The notes beneath the pieces are model-generated. The model did not search any database. It was not told the DNA's origin and saw only the letters and a list, made by a program, of their open reading frames with translations. DNA of 13,149 bases from contig JAEZTQ010000072.1 of NCBI GenBank assembly GCA_023443625.1, positions 1-13,149 of the forward strand, given 5' to 3'. The DNA comes from Bacillota bacterium. GTDB lineage: Bacteria; Bacillota_A; Clostridia; Lachnospirales; Lachnospiraceae. This document shows positions 1-7,720 of this stretch, piece by piece; the stretch's first letter is position 1; the number at the start of each line of letters is the position of its first letter. The translations under genes were made by a program, and so were the position numbers.

Positions 1-2
1 TG

Positions 3-3000
3 CTCATGACAATCATCATGAGTATCAGTCTGCTGCCAATCAACGTAATGGCTGAGGGCGACGCAGACAGCGCCGGCAGCGCTTCCCAGACGGAGGAATC
101 AGTTTCCGGTGATAGCTCCGCCAGCACAGGCGATGCCGCGACCGGCGACACCAGCACGGGCGATGCCGCGACCGGCGACACCAGCACGGGCGATGCCGCT
201 ACCGGCGATACCAGCACGGGCGATGCCGCTACCGGCGACACCAGCACGGGCGACGCCGCTACCGGCGATACCAGCACCGGTGATACCGGTACTGTAACCG
301 ATCCGGCAGCGCCTGTTACCCCCGTTTCCCCCGTGACTCCTGCCGATCCCGCCGCTCCTGCGGTTCCTGAGAAGACCCCGGAGGAGTTGGCAAAGGAAGA
401 AGCGGACCGTCTGGCTGCAGAAGTTGCCGCAAAGGCCGAGGCTGAGCGCCTTGCCGCGGAAGCTGCCGCAAAGGCCGAGGCTGAACGTTTGGCTGCCGAG
501 AAGGCTGCGTTTGAGGCCGCCCATGCCGCCATCAGCGTTACCTATGAGGATAAGGCCAACGACATGACCGTGACCGTTAACGCCCCTGTGGGTGCGTTTG
601 AAACCGGCACTGAAGTTACCGTCAACCCGATCCTGCCGGAGAAGGTCGGCGTTTTCAAGACCGTGGTTAACGCGATTAAGTCCATGTTCGGCGCAGAGGT
701 GGAAGCGCCTGCCGACCCAGTCAACGACGTGATCAACGACGTACTGACCCAGCAGGAGGGCACTGAATCCGATACGCTCAATCAGGTCTCCTATGACATC
801 ACCTTTCGCAAGGACAGCGTGGAAGTCCAGCCCGCCGAGGGTTATTCTGTGGGCGTTCAGTTCACCGCAGCCGAAGACAGCGCACTGTCAGTCGCCGGCG
901 AGATGCGGGTTTATCACATCACCGACGGCGAGACCGGTTTGAACGAGGAGGATATCCTTACCGCCTCCAGCGTGGTGGCGGAGCCTGTGGAAGCCTCCCA
1001 GATTGACAACGGCGTGGCCGTAGTGGCCGACAGCTTCTCCATTTATGTGGTGAGCGTGAAGCAGGGAAACAAGAATCAGAACATCGAGATCACCGCTGGC
1101 GGCACCTGCTACCTCAACGGCAAGGGTAAGGACAAGAATGACGACGTGTGGGTGTTCTTTGACGAGCAGACCAATGAGATCTCCGCAAGCAATCCCCCCG
1201 CCGCAGTGGATGTCTCCGCCTATTTTACGCTGACAAACACCTCGTGGAGCGGCGATAAGAATCTGGTTATCAAAGAGGGAACCCCCAACGGAACCTATTA
1301 TCTGTACCACGCTTATACAGATGGGTGGTGGAATGAATTCCGTTATTATGAAATTTTCAAGATCACCGTTAATCTGAAAACTGGCGAGCTAAACTTCGAC
1401 CGGAACGACGGCAGTGTGGCCGCTCCGGCAAAGCAAGTAGCCGCTGTGGGTAGCCAGATTACTCTGCCCAATTATACCGGCACAAAGACCGGGTACGTGT
1501 TTTCCGGTTGGAGCCTGAACAGGAACGCCAACGGAGACGGACAGTATAAGCCGGAAAACAACGGTATCGTGTACCCTGTGGACAGCAAGTATATCGTGCC
1601 CGATGGCAAGGTAACGCTGTACGCAGTCTGGTCGGCTCAGAACACGAGCGCCCAGTTCTTTGTTCGGTTGGACGGCACCATCCCTACCGAGCCGCAGGGC
1701 CACGATTCCTCTGAGTACACCGATGCCATCGACATCGCGGGTGCGCTGAAGGTCGCCACCTTCTACACCAATTCCACAAATCCCGGCGTGGCGAATATGC
1801 TGAACAAGCAGCCCATCAATGAACAGATCAAGGCGGTATATCGCGCGTACAACCCCGACACCCAGTATGTACTGTGGTATGTCATCAAGCCGGAGAGCAC
1901 CTGGCACGTGGACGGCGTGGTGCTGGATAAGGCAAAGGTCAACCTAGCTTACAACGCCAATACACCCGCGGGGCTTACCTTTGTGAATGGCACCATGCCT
2001 GACGGCGCACAGTATATCTCTGGCGCTTCCGTCAAAGCCGGCGCTCATGCCAAGACCAACACGGTGCGGATTCCCGAGCTGACGGGCTATACCTTTACCG
2101 GCTGGAATACTGCGGCAGACGGTAGCGGCGCGGGCTACGCCTCCAGCGAGACCTTTACCATCACGGCGGACACCACCCTCTATGCCCAGTGGAAGGCCGA
2201 CAGCGACACCAAGTATGTCGTGGAGCACTATCTGCAAAAGCTGGAGGGTACCGGCTATACGCTGGAGGAATCCACCGCGAAGTACGGTGTCACCGGAAAA
2301 GAGGTCACGGCGACCGCCAACGAGTATGTGGGCTTCACTGAGAACACCACCATTGCTGACCGCGTTGCCACCGGCATCATCAAGGCCGACGGCTCTCTGG
2401 TGCTGAAGCTGTACTACACGCGCAACAGCTATCCCGTCACTTACACTTTGGGCACTAAGCCCAGCGATGCGCCTGACGTGAGCACGTTTGGCGAGAAATT
2501 TGTGAAGTATGGAACGAGTGTGGACGTTCATGCTAATCTGGAACCTTCTAACGCAAAGAACGGAAATAAAATTGGCACATGGACATTCCTCAACTGGAGT
2601 AGCAAAGATGCAACCATTGAAAATGGAAAATTTGTTATGCCAGCAAAACCCGTTACGATTAGCGGTTCCTATCAGTTTGCTGTGGCAGGAACGTACGGCG
2701 TTAGTTATGCGGATGGAATGGGAAAATTGGTAAAAGACGTAGAAGGAAGAGAGACTGGCGAGACGTATACTGTTCTGAACTACGATAATACCAAACTGAA
2801 CTTCTCAAAGCCCGGTTGGGACTTTGCTGGCTGGACGAACGATGCCGGCAAGACGAATACCGTCGGCGAAACAGCTACCTCCGACAAAACGGCGACAATC
2901 ACCTATACTGCTCAATGGACGGCGAGAAACGATACGAAGTATGCCGTGGAGTATTATCAGCAAAATGCAACTGGCGTTGGGTATACGTTAGATGGGACCG

Positions 3001-6000
3001 GTGTAACCAAAGAAGGAACGACCGATACTGAGGCGAGCGTAACGCCAAATGAAAACCGTTATGAGCATTTCACTTATAATGAGAGCAAGTCTACAACCAA
3101 AGGTACAATTACCGGAGACGGAAAGCTGACGCTGAAGCTGTACTACGACCGCGAGACCTATACCGTCCGGTATCTGCCCGGCGAGCATGGCACGTTTACT
3201 GAAACTTCTCAGCAGGTTCGCTATGGCGTAAACACTCCGGCGGCTCCCGTCACAAGCGGAGAGGCTGGTTATACGTTTAAAGAGTGGACTCCCGAAGTTG
3301 CTGCAACGGTCACCGCCAGTGTGGACTACACCGCACAGTGGAAAGCAGATGAGCATAATTACAAGGTGGAGTTCTACTATCAGGATGCAACAACCGGCCA
3401 GTATCCCGCAACGACCACAAAGTTTGATACGCGCAAGGCGAAGACGGCCGAAACGGTTCAGGTAACCAATAACGACCAGAAGCCGACGGAAAAGGGCTAC
3501 AAGTTCGACAACGAGAATACCAACAATGTGTTGGGCGGCAAGATCCCGGCAACCAGCATGCTGACGCTGAAGGTTTACTTTGCCCGCGAGTTTGGCCCTG
3601 ATGTGATTCAGGACGCCAGCTTCGTCATTCACAAGCAGGATCAGGCAGAGAAGCCGATGAGCGGCGTTACCTTTACCATGACGCCGGATGCAGCGAACGA
3701 GGCAACAAAGACTTCTACATGGAATGTTATCACAGGGGATAACGGCGATGTAACCGTGACCATCGACAAGGCATATCTCGGCAGCAAAGATTCCTATTCC
3801 TTTACCTTGCACGAAATGGTTCCCACCGGCTTTGACGGCGCACAGGACTACACGATCACCGTAAAGAAGGGAACGGTTCGGGTTGAACTGCAAGAGACTG
3901 CGGATAAGGCTTTCTTCGCGCACATTTGGGACTGGATTGTCGGTGCGGATAAGCCCGAATGGAATAACGCTACTAAAACGCTGACTGTGACGAACAATGC
4001 GAAATCCTACAAGGTCGAGTATGTTTACGATGAAACAGCTCCCGAAGGTGCGGTACTTCCCAAGAGTGAGAGTCATCAATACGGCGAGGAAGTAACAAAA
4101 ACAGCGCCGACGACGGTTCCGGGCTATCAGTTTAACGGCTGGGTCCCCTCGAATGAAGGCGGATTTGCTGAGGTCGATGGAAAGACGACTATGCCTGCGC
4201 ACAACGTCAAATTCACCGGTTCCTGGACGGCAAATAGCGGTACCGCATACACCGTGGAATACTACTATGAAATGCTGGACGGCAAGTATCCTGACGAAGC
4301 TTCTGAAACGGTAACTCCGGCTCCTTCCGGAACGACAGGAGAAGCAGTCAATGTAACGGATCTCCAAAAGTCCCATGACGGTTTCAAGTATGACCATACC
4401 ACCTATCAAGCGACCGGCAAGGACGCAAGCACTACCGCACTTCCGATTGCGGGCGACGGTTCTCTGGTCATCAAGCTGTACTACACGCGCAACAGCTACA
4501 AGGTGACCTATGCCGTGACTGGCGATAAGCCCAGCGACTTTGACGAAACGAGCATTCCTCTGGAAAAGTCCTATCCGTATGGCACGGTGGTTAACGTTGC
4601 CGATTTACTGAAGGATTCTACTGCCAAGAAGGACGGCGTGAGCGGCAAGTGGAGCTTCACCGGATGGAAAACGAAGAATCTGACGGAGAATCCAACCAGT
4701 GGTGAGAGCTTTACGGTCAACGGGAATGTAGCGTTCACCGGCAACTATCAGTTTACGAAGAACGGTACGTTTACCGTTGTCTATCAGGACGGAACAACGA
4801 CCAAAGACGGCGGAACCTATGATACCGGTAAGCTCTATACCGTTTTGTCGGCTGAGAAGGCTGGGTTCTCGAATCCCGGCTACCACTTTGATGGCTGGAC
4901 GAACGATGCCGGCAAGACAAATACAGTTGGCGGCACGGATACCTCCGAGGTAACGGCGACAATCACCTATACTGCCAAATGGGCGGCAAATACTGACACA
5001 AAGTACACGGTTGAGTATTACTATCAGAATGCGGACGGTAGCTATCCTACCACGGTTGGCGACGAGAACAGAGCTGTCCGGTATGATGGAATAACCGATC
5101 AGCTCGCGAGCGTTAAGGATAGCGATAAGACGACGACTCAGACTGGCTATGTGTACGACAGTACAAACGCGGGCAATGTTTCCACCGGCACGGTTACCGG
5201 CGACGGTTCTCTGGTTTTGAAGGTCTACTTCAAGCAGCAGTTTACCGTGACTTATAAGCCGGGTGACCACGGAAATTTTGATGCCATCGAATACAAGACT
5301 CTGGATTGTAACGCAGCTACCCCGACAGCTCCCGCGGCAAGTGATAACAACGGCTACACCTTCAAGGGCTGGAATGACGGAACTAAGACGTATCCAACAA
5401 CCGCAGACCTTCCTGAGAAAGTAACAAAGAGCGTGACGTATACCGCGCAGTGGGAAGCAACGGCATACACCATCAACATTGTGCTCGACACAAACGACTT
5501 TGATGGCAGCGCCAAAAAAGCAGCCGCCACTGTAACTATCCCCGTGACGGTGGAGAATCTGGAGGATACCCTGAAGAACGCAGACTTTAGCAAATTGGAG
5601 TTCGAAGGCGCTACCCTCTACAAGCGTGAAGCAGAAGCAAAAGCTGACGGCAAAACAGTATCAATGCTCCTCAAGAACCCCTCCTATGTTGGCTTGAACG
5701 TGAATGGCAAGGAATATGGCTTGTCAGGAAATGCCAAACCGAACATGGAGACTGTAAAAATCAAGCTGCTCCAGAGCAAGGATCATCAAACTACGCTGAC
5801 CTTCACCTTTGATCAGATCGTTCATCTGGCGGTCAATTATAAGGACGGAACAGATGTAACATCGACAAAGCAGATTTTCAACACAAACGGGGACGCAGGA
5901 CTGAGCATCAACCTTGCTCCGACGAAGGACAACTGCACCTTGCAGGGTTGGACACTCAATGGAAAGAAGTTTGACTTTGCGACGGATTGCAACAAGGCGT

Positions 6001-7481
6001 TTGCCGATGGAAAAGTTCTGGTAAAGCAGGCAATGACCTTGAAGGATAACGGATTTGCTGCTAATTCCACGGACAATGATGGTATCGACGAGATCTGGTA
6101 CACCTTTGAAACGCAGTGGAATCCCAACCTGATTATCACCAAGACCTTCTCCGGCGTGTCCGCCCTTCCTGAGAATTTCCAGATTGTGGTTGAGGGACAG
6201 GGCACGGCCTATACCCTGGGTCTCAATGAGTCTGACGATGTGCAGGCTCCGGACGCCAACGTACCCGTCGTGATGGCGGCAACCGGCAACACTTACACCT
6301 GGACGCTGCCTGGACTTCCCACCGGCGAATACAAGCTGGTTGAGAAGAACTACAATGTGAACGGATACTCCTTGCAGGTTACCGATGGAAACGGAGAGCA
6401 GGTAAAGGACTATTCTCAGACAATCACTGCCTCTAATACCACAGATGCAAAGAACGCGGTAACCTTTGCCAATGATTACTCCGTCAACTCCCACGCCGTC
6501 AGCTATCTGGTGGACGGCAAGGAATACAAACCTGGCACGGACTATGCGGGCAGCTTCGCCTTCGGCACGGTCGTGCTATACGCTCCGGACTATGCGCCTG
6601 CCGGTGGCTACACCTTCTCCGGCTGGTACAGCGATAAGGATTGCACGCAGAAGATCGGTGAAGCATCCTTCTCAATGCCCGATAAGGATGTGACGATTTA
6701 TGGCAAGACCACGGCCAATGCCCACACCGGCTACACCGTGCAGCATTATCAGCAGAATCTGGATGGCGGTTATGCGCTGGCAGATACGGACAATTTGAGC
6801 GGAACCACTGGTGCAAGCGTTATCGCCGCACCCAAGACCTATACCGGCTTTACGGAGAACAAGACCCATGCAGACCGTGTTGCCAGCGGCGCTGTTGAGG
6901 GCGACAACTCTCTGGTTTTGAAGTTGTACTATGACCGCGAAACCTACAAGGTCACCTACACCTACGTAACCACACCCGCTGGCGCATCCGCGCTGCCGGA
7001 GACGGTCACCTATCGGTTTGGTGAGACAGTTCCTGTGGCAACTGCGGCAACAGCTCCCAATTATATCTTTACCGGTTGGGTTACTCCGGCGGATGTCACT
7101 GTGGAAAACGGTAGCTTCACAATGCCTGCCAGTGACGTGACATTGAAGGGCGATTTCAAGGCTGTTGTGACGCCTACGCCTACGCCTAACCCCGGCCCTG
7201 GCAATGATCCCGGCTATGGCCCCGGCGAGACGCCCAGCGTGGTCATCCCCGACACGAATACCCCGACCACGGATATTCCCGATGTCAGCACACCTACCAC
7301 GGAAATTCCCGATGAGGATGTGCCTCTGACGGAGATCCCCGATGAGGCCACGCCTCTGGCGCTGGCTCCTGCCACCGGTGACAACATCATCCTGTGGGTG
7401 ATGGCTGCTGCGGTGTCCGGACTCGGACTGGTGTGGATTGCTATCGCGGGTAAGAAGCGCAGAGACAACAACGCACAGTAA
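3..7481 (+). CDS. Giant LPXTG-like cell-wall adhesin, InlB B-repeat/MucBP-like modules (5' end cut by window)
   Basis: A surface protein probably anchored to peptidoglycan by a sortase and used for adhesion. Residues are counted from the Met at nt 6, but the frame is open to the window edge and this Met begins a hydrophobic stretch with no basic n-region, so the true start is probably upstream. Order: signal-peptide tail ending near VMA-EG (1-17); 10-residue repeats (39-96); Pro/Ala linker (98-124); Ala/Glu/Lys helix (122-178); beta-rich region (178-470). InlB-type B-repeats with GYxFxGW and YxxW motifs follow (about 490-546, 645-733, 1053-1115, 1335-1411, 1747-1820, 2163-2238, 2316-2389). 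They alternate with MucBP-like modules of the form TxYxVEYY...LxLKxYY (about 734, 976, 1116, 1411, 1663, 2239). Cna/SpaA-like domains sit at about 1199-1299 and 2040-2162. The end has 10-residue stalk repeats (2414-2453), the sorting motif APATGD (2454-2459), a membrane helix and a KKRR tail. The ligand cannot be told from sequence. Confidence 0.9.
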   Translation, partial: LMTIIMSISLLPINVMAEGDADSAGSASQTEESVSGDSSASTGDAATGDTSTGDAATGDTSTGDAATGDTSTGDAATGDTSTGDAATGDTSTGDTGTVTDPAAPVTPVSPVTPADPAAPAVPEKTPEELAKEEADRLAAEVAAKAEAERLAAEAAAKAEAERLAAEKAAFEAAHAAISVTYEDKANDMTVTVNAPVGAFETGTEVTVNPILPEKVGVFKTVVNAIKSMFGAEVEAPADPVNDVINDVLTQQEGTESDTLNQVSYDITFRKDSVEVQPAEGYSVGVQFTAAEDSALSVAGEMRVYHITDGETGLNEEDILTASSVVAEPVEASQIDNGVAVVADSFSIYVVSVKQGNKNQNIEITAGGTCYLNGKGKDKNDDVWVFFDEQTNEISASNPPAAVDVSAYFTLTNTSWSGDKNLVIKEGTPNGTYYLYHAYTDGWWNEFRYYEIFKITVNLKTGELNFDRNDGSVAAPAKQVAAVGSQITLPNYTGTKTGYVFSGWSLNRNANGDGQYKPENNGIVYPVDSKYIVPDGKVTLYAVWSAQNTSAQFFVRLDGTIPTEPQGHDSSEYTDAIDIAGALKVATFYTNSTNPGVANMLNKQPINEQIKAVYRAYNPDTQYVLWYVIKPESTWHVDGVVLDKAKVNLAYNANTPAGLTFVNGTMPDGAQYISGASVKAGAHAKTNTVRIPELTGYTFTGWNTAADGSGAGYASSETFTITADTTLYAQWKADSDTKYVVEHYLQKLEGTGYTLEESTAKYGVTGKEVTATANEYVGFTENTTIADRVATGIIKADGSLVLKLYYTRNSYPVTYTLGTKPSDAPDVSTFGEKFVKYGTSVDVHANLEPSNAKNGNKIGTWTFLNWSSKDATIENGKFVMPAKPVTISGSYQFAVAGTYGVSYADGMGKLVKDVEGRETGETYTVLNYDNTKLNFSKPGWDFAGWTNDAGKTNTVGETATSDKTATITYTAQWTARNDTKYAVEYYQQNATGVGYTLDGTGVTKEGTTDTEASVTPNENRYEHFTYNESKSTTKGTITGDGKLTLKLYYDRETYTVRYLPGEHGTFTETSQQVRYGVNTPAAPVTSGEAGYTFKEWTPEVAATVTASVDYTAQWKADEHNYKVEFYYQDATTGQYPATTTKFDTRKAKTAETVQVTNNDQKPTEKGYKFDNENTNNVLGGKIPATSMLTLKVYFAREFGPDVIQDASFVIHKQDQAEKPMSGVTFTMTPDAANEATKTSTWNVITGDNGDVTVTIDKAYLGSKDSYSFTLHEMVPTGFDGAQDYTITVKKGTVRVELQETADKAFFAHIWDWIVGADKPEWNNATKTLTVTNNAKSYKVEYVYDETAPEGAVLPKSESHQYGEEVTKTAPTTVPGYQFNGWVPSNEGGFAEVDGKTTMPAHNVKFTGSWTANSGTAYTVEYYYEMLDGKYPDEASETVTPAPSGTTGEAVNVTDLQKSHDGFKYDHTTYQATGKDASTTALPIAGDGSLVIKLYYTRNSYKVTYAVTGDKPSDFDETSIPLEKSYPYGTVVNVADLLKDSTAKKDGVSGKWSFTGWKTKNLTENPTSGESFTVNGNVAFTGNYQFTKNGTFTVVYQDGTTTKDGGTYDTGKLYTVLSAEKAGFSNPGYHFDGWTNDAGKTNTVGGTDTSEVTATITYTAKWAANTDTKYTVEYYYQNADGSYPTTVGDENRAVRYDGITDQLASVKDSDKTTTQTGYVYDSTNAGNVSTGTVTGDGSLVLKVYFKQQFTVTYKPGDHGNFDAIEYKTLDCNAATPTAPAASDNNGYTFKGWNDGTKTYPTTADLPEKVTKSVTYTAQWEATAYTINIVLDTNDFDGSAKKAAATVTIPVTVENLEDTLKNADFSKLEFEGATLYKREAEAKADGKTVSMLLKNPSYVGLNVNGKEYGLSGNAKPNMETVKIKLLQSKDHQTTLTFTFDQIVHLAVNYKDGTDVTSTKQIFNTNGDAGLSINLAPTKDNCTLQGWTLNGKKFDFATDCNKAFADGKVLVKQAMTLKDNGFAANSTDNDGIDEIWYTFETQWNPNLIITKTFSGVSALPENFQIVVEGQGTAYTLGLNESDDVQAPDANVPVVMAATGNTYTWTLPGLPTGEYKLVEKNYNVNGYSLQVTDGNGEQVKDYSQTITASNTTDAKNAVTFANDYSVNSHAVSYLVDGKEYKPGTDYAGSFAFGTVVLYAPDYAPAGGYTFSGWYSDKDCTQKIGEASFSMPDKDVTIYGKTTANAHTGYTVQHYQQNLDGGYALADTDNLSGTTGASVIAAPKTYTGFTENKTHADRVASGAVEGDNSLVLKLYYDRETYKVTYTYVTTPAGASALPETVTYRFGETVPVATAATAPNYIFTGWVTPADVTVENGSFTMPASDVTLKGDFKAVVTPTPTPNPGPGNDPGYGPGETPSVVIPDTNTPTTDIPDVSTPTTEIPDEDVPLTEIPDEATPLALAPATGDNIILWVMAAAVSGLGLVWIAIAGKKRRDNNAQ
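121..290 (+). repeat. 30-bp tandem repeat (10-residue STGDAATGDT unit)
   Basis: Five full copies and one partial copy of a 30-bp unit run head to tail with only a few silent changes (gcg/gct, gac/gat). Each unit encodes 10 residues rich in Thr, Gly, Asp and Ala, so gain or loss of a copy keeps the reading frame. It lies just after the signal peptide and before the Pro-rich linker of the adhesin, a position where such repeats act as length-variable spacers. Confidence 0.95.
2406..3342 (+). repeat. Internal duplication of adhesin, copy A
   Basis: This block matches copy B (4473-5453) in the same module order at a near-constant offset of about 2,064-2,067 bp. Exact shared words include 26 bp at 2406/4473 (LYYTRNS codons), 26 bp at 2829/4893 (GWTNDAGKT codons) and about 24 bp ending at 2911/4975 (ATITYTA codons). 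Between these words the copies diverge strongly, so the duplication is old or the shared words were later homogenised. Confidence 0.7.
4473..5453 (+). repeat. Internal duplication of adhesin, copy B
   Basis: Partner of the block at 2406-3342. Both run from a LYYTRNS motif through a TNDAGKTNT module and a DTKYxVEYY MucBP-like module into a TVxYxPGxHG B-repeat that ends in YTAQW. The SpaA-like domain and two further modules lie between the copies, so this is a dispersed duplication and not a simple tandem one. Confidence 0.7.
7245..7364 (+). repeat. 10-residue IPD-type stalk repeat (4 units of 30 bp)
   Basis: Four consecutive 30-bp units encode IPDTNTPTTD, IPDVSTPTTE, IPDEDVPLTE and IPDEATPLAL. 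They form the Pro/Thr/Asp-rich stalk immediately before the sorting signal and would span the cell wall. The units are more diverged than the N-terminal repeat, so recent copy-number change is less likely here. Confidence 0.9.
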
Positions 7482-7513
7482 GCATCTTTCAAACTGAACA
7501 ACCAGATAACACC

Positions 7514-7556
7514 GAGCGGAGACCGAGACGAGAGTCCCGGCCTCTGCTCAATTTTT
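7514..7556 (+). terminator. Rho-independent terminator of the adhesin gene
   Basis: Arms GAGCGGAGACCG (7514-7525) and CGGCCTCTGCTC (7538-7549) pair with one G-U and one A-C mismatch around a 12-nt loop. A run of five Ts follows at 7552-7556. It lies about 30 bp after the adhesin stop codon. Confidence 0.65.
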
Positions 7557-7609
7557 GCCCATGCACCGATATTGTCTCGCCTTTTGTGCGTAAGCGTCAA
7601 ACGGGCAGG

Positions 7610-7638
7610 AAAAAACGGGCTCACCAAAGTAGGCGAGC
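7610..7638 (-). terminator. IS66 tnpC terminator hairpin, partly rebuilt after IS insertion
   Basis: On the minus strand GCTCGCC (7632-7638) pairs with GGTGAGC (7619-7625) across a 6-nt loop with one G-U pair, and CCG then six Ts follow (7610-7615). The original stem was longer: the arm GGCGAGCCCG, now at 9135-9144, pairs with CGGGCTCACC at 7616-7625. The insertion split that arm, and the duplicated target left a shortened hairpin here. Confidence 0.6.
7631..7638 (+). repeat. Target-site duplication of the IS1182-family element, left copy
   Basis: AGGCGAGC here is repeated exactly at 9134-9141. Each copy lies 16 bp outside the perfect core of the terminal inverted repeat. Deleting one copy with the insert restores a continuous 10-bp-stem terminator, which supports a true target duplication. 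Confidence 0.65.
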
Positions 7639-7654
7639 GATAAGGTATACTAAG

Positions 7655-7670
7655 GGACCTGTTGACAAAG
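7655..7670 (+). repeat. IS1182-family terminal inverted repeat, left core
   Basis: GGACCTGTTGACAAAG is the exact reverse complement of 9102-9117. It contains TTGACA, which resembles a -35 box but is not correctly spaced from the downstream -10. Confidence 0.85.
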
Positions 7671-7690
7671 TGGCGTATAAACCCTTCCTA

Positions 7691-7699
7691 TGGTACAAT
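7691..7699 (+). promoter_or_regulatory. Candidate extended -10 promoter of the IS1182-family transposase
   Basis: TGG-TACAAT is an extended -10 element (TGn-TACAAT) with no good -35 at 17 bp. Transcription would start near 7706, giving a leader of about 15 nt with the ribosome binding site AGGGAGGG at 7706-7713. Confidence 0.4.
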
Positions 7700-7720
7700 A
7701 ACTATAGGGAGGGATGCTGC

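Noticed and set aside
121..290. CRISPR-like array
   Set aside because: The 30-bp units are directly adjacent with no unique spacers, lie in a coding frame, and no cas gene is near.
99..524. Minus-strand frame and a second plus frame over the 30-bp repeats
   Set aside because: Any 30-bp in-frame repeat without stops yields repetitive open frames in other registers. There is no ribosome binding site and no real protein character.
2988..4409. 473-residue open frame on the minus strand inside the adhesin
   Set aside because: Antisense shadow of a repetitive, codon-biased gene. Composition is erratic, no family motif is seen, and several other antisense frames exist over the same gene.
7662..7681. 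TTGACA in the inverted repeat with TATAAA as a promoter
   Set aside because: Spacing is only 8 bp, and to the next -10 (TACAAT) it is 26 bp. TTGACA is better explained as part of the inverted repeat.
7586..7720. Upstream extension of the transposase frame
   Set aside because: It would cover the IS66 end and the IS1182 inverted repeat and lacks transposase homology. ATG 7721 has a good ribosome binding site.
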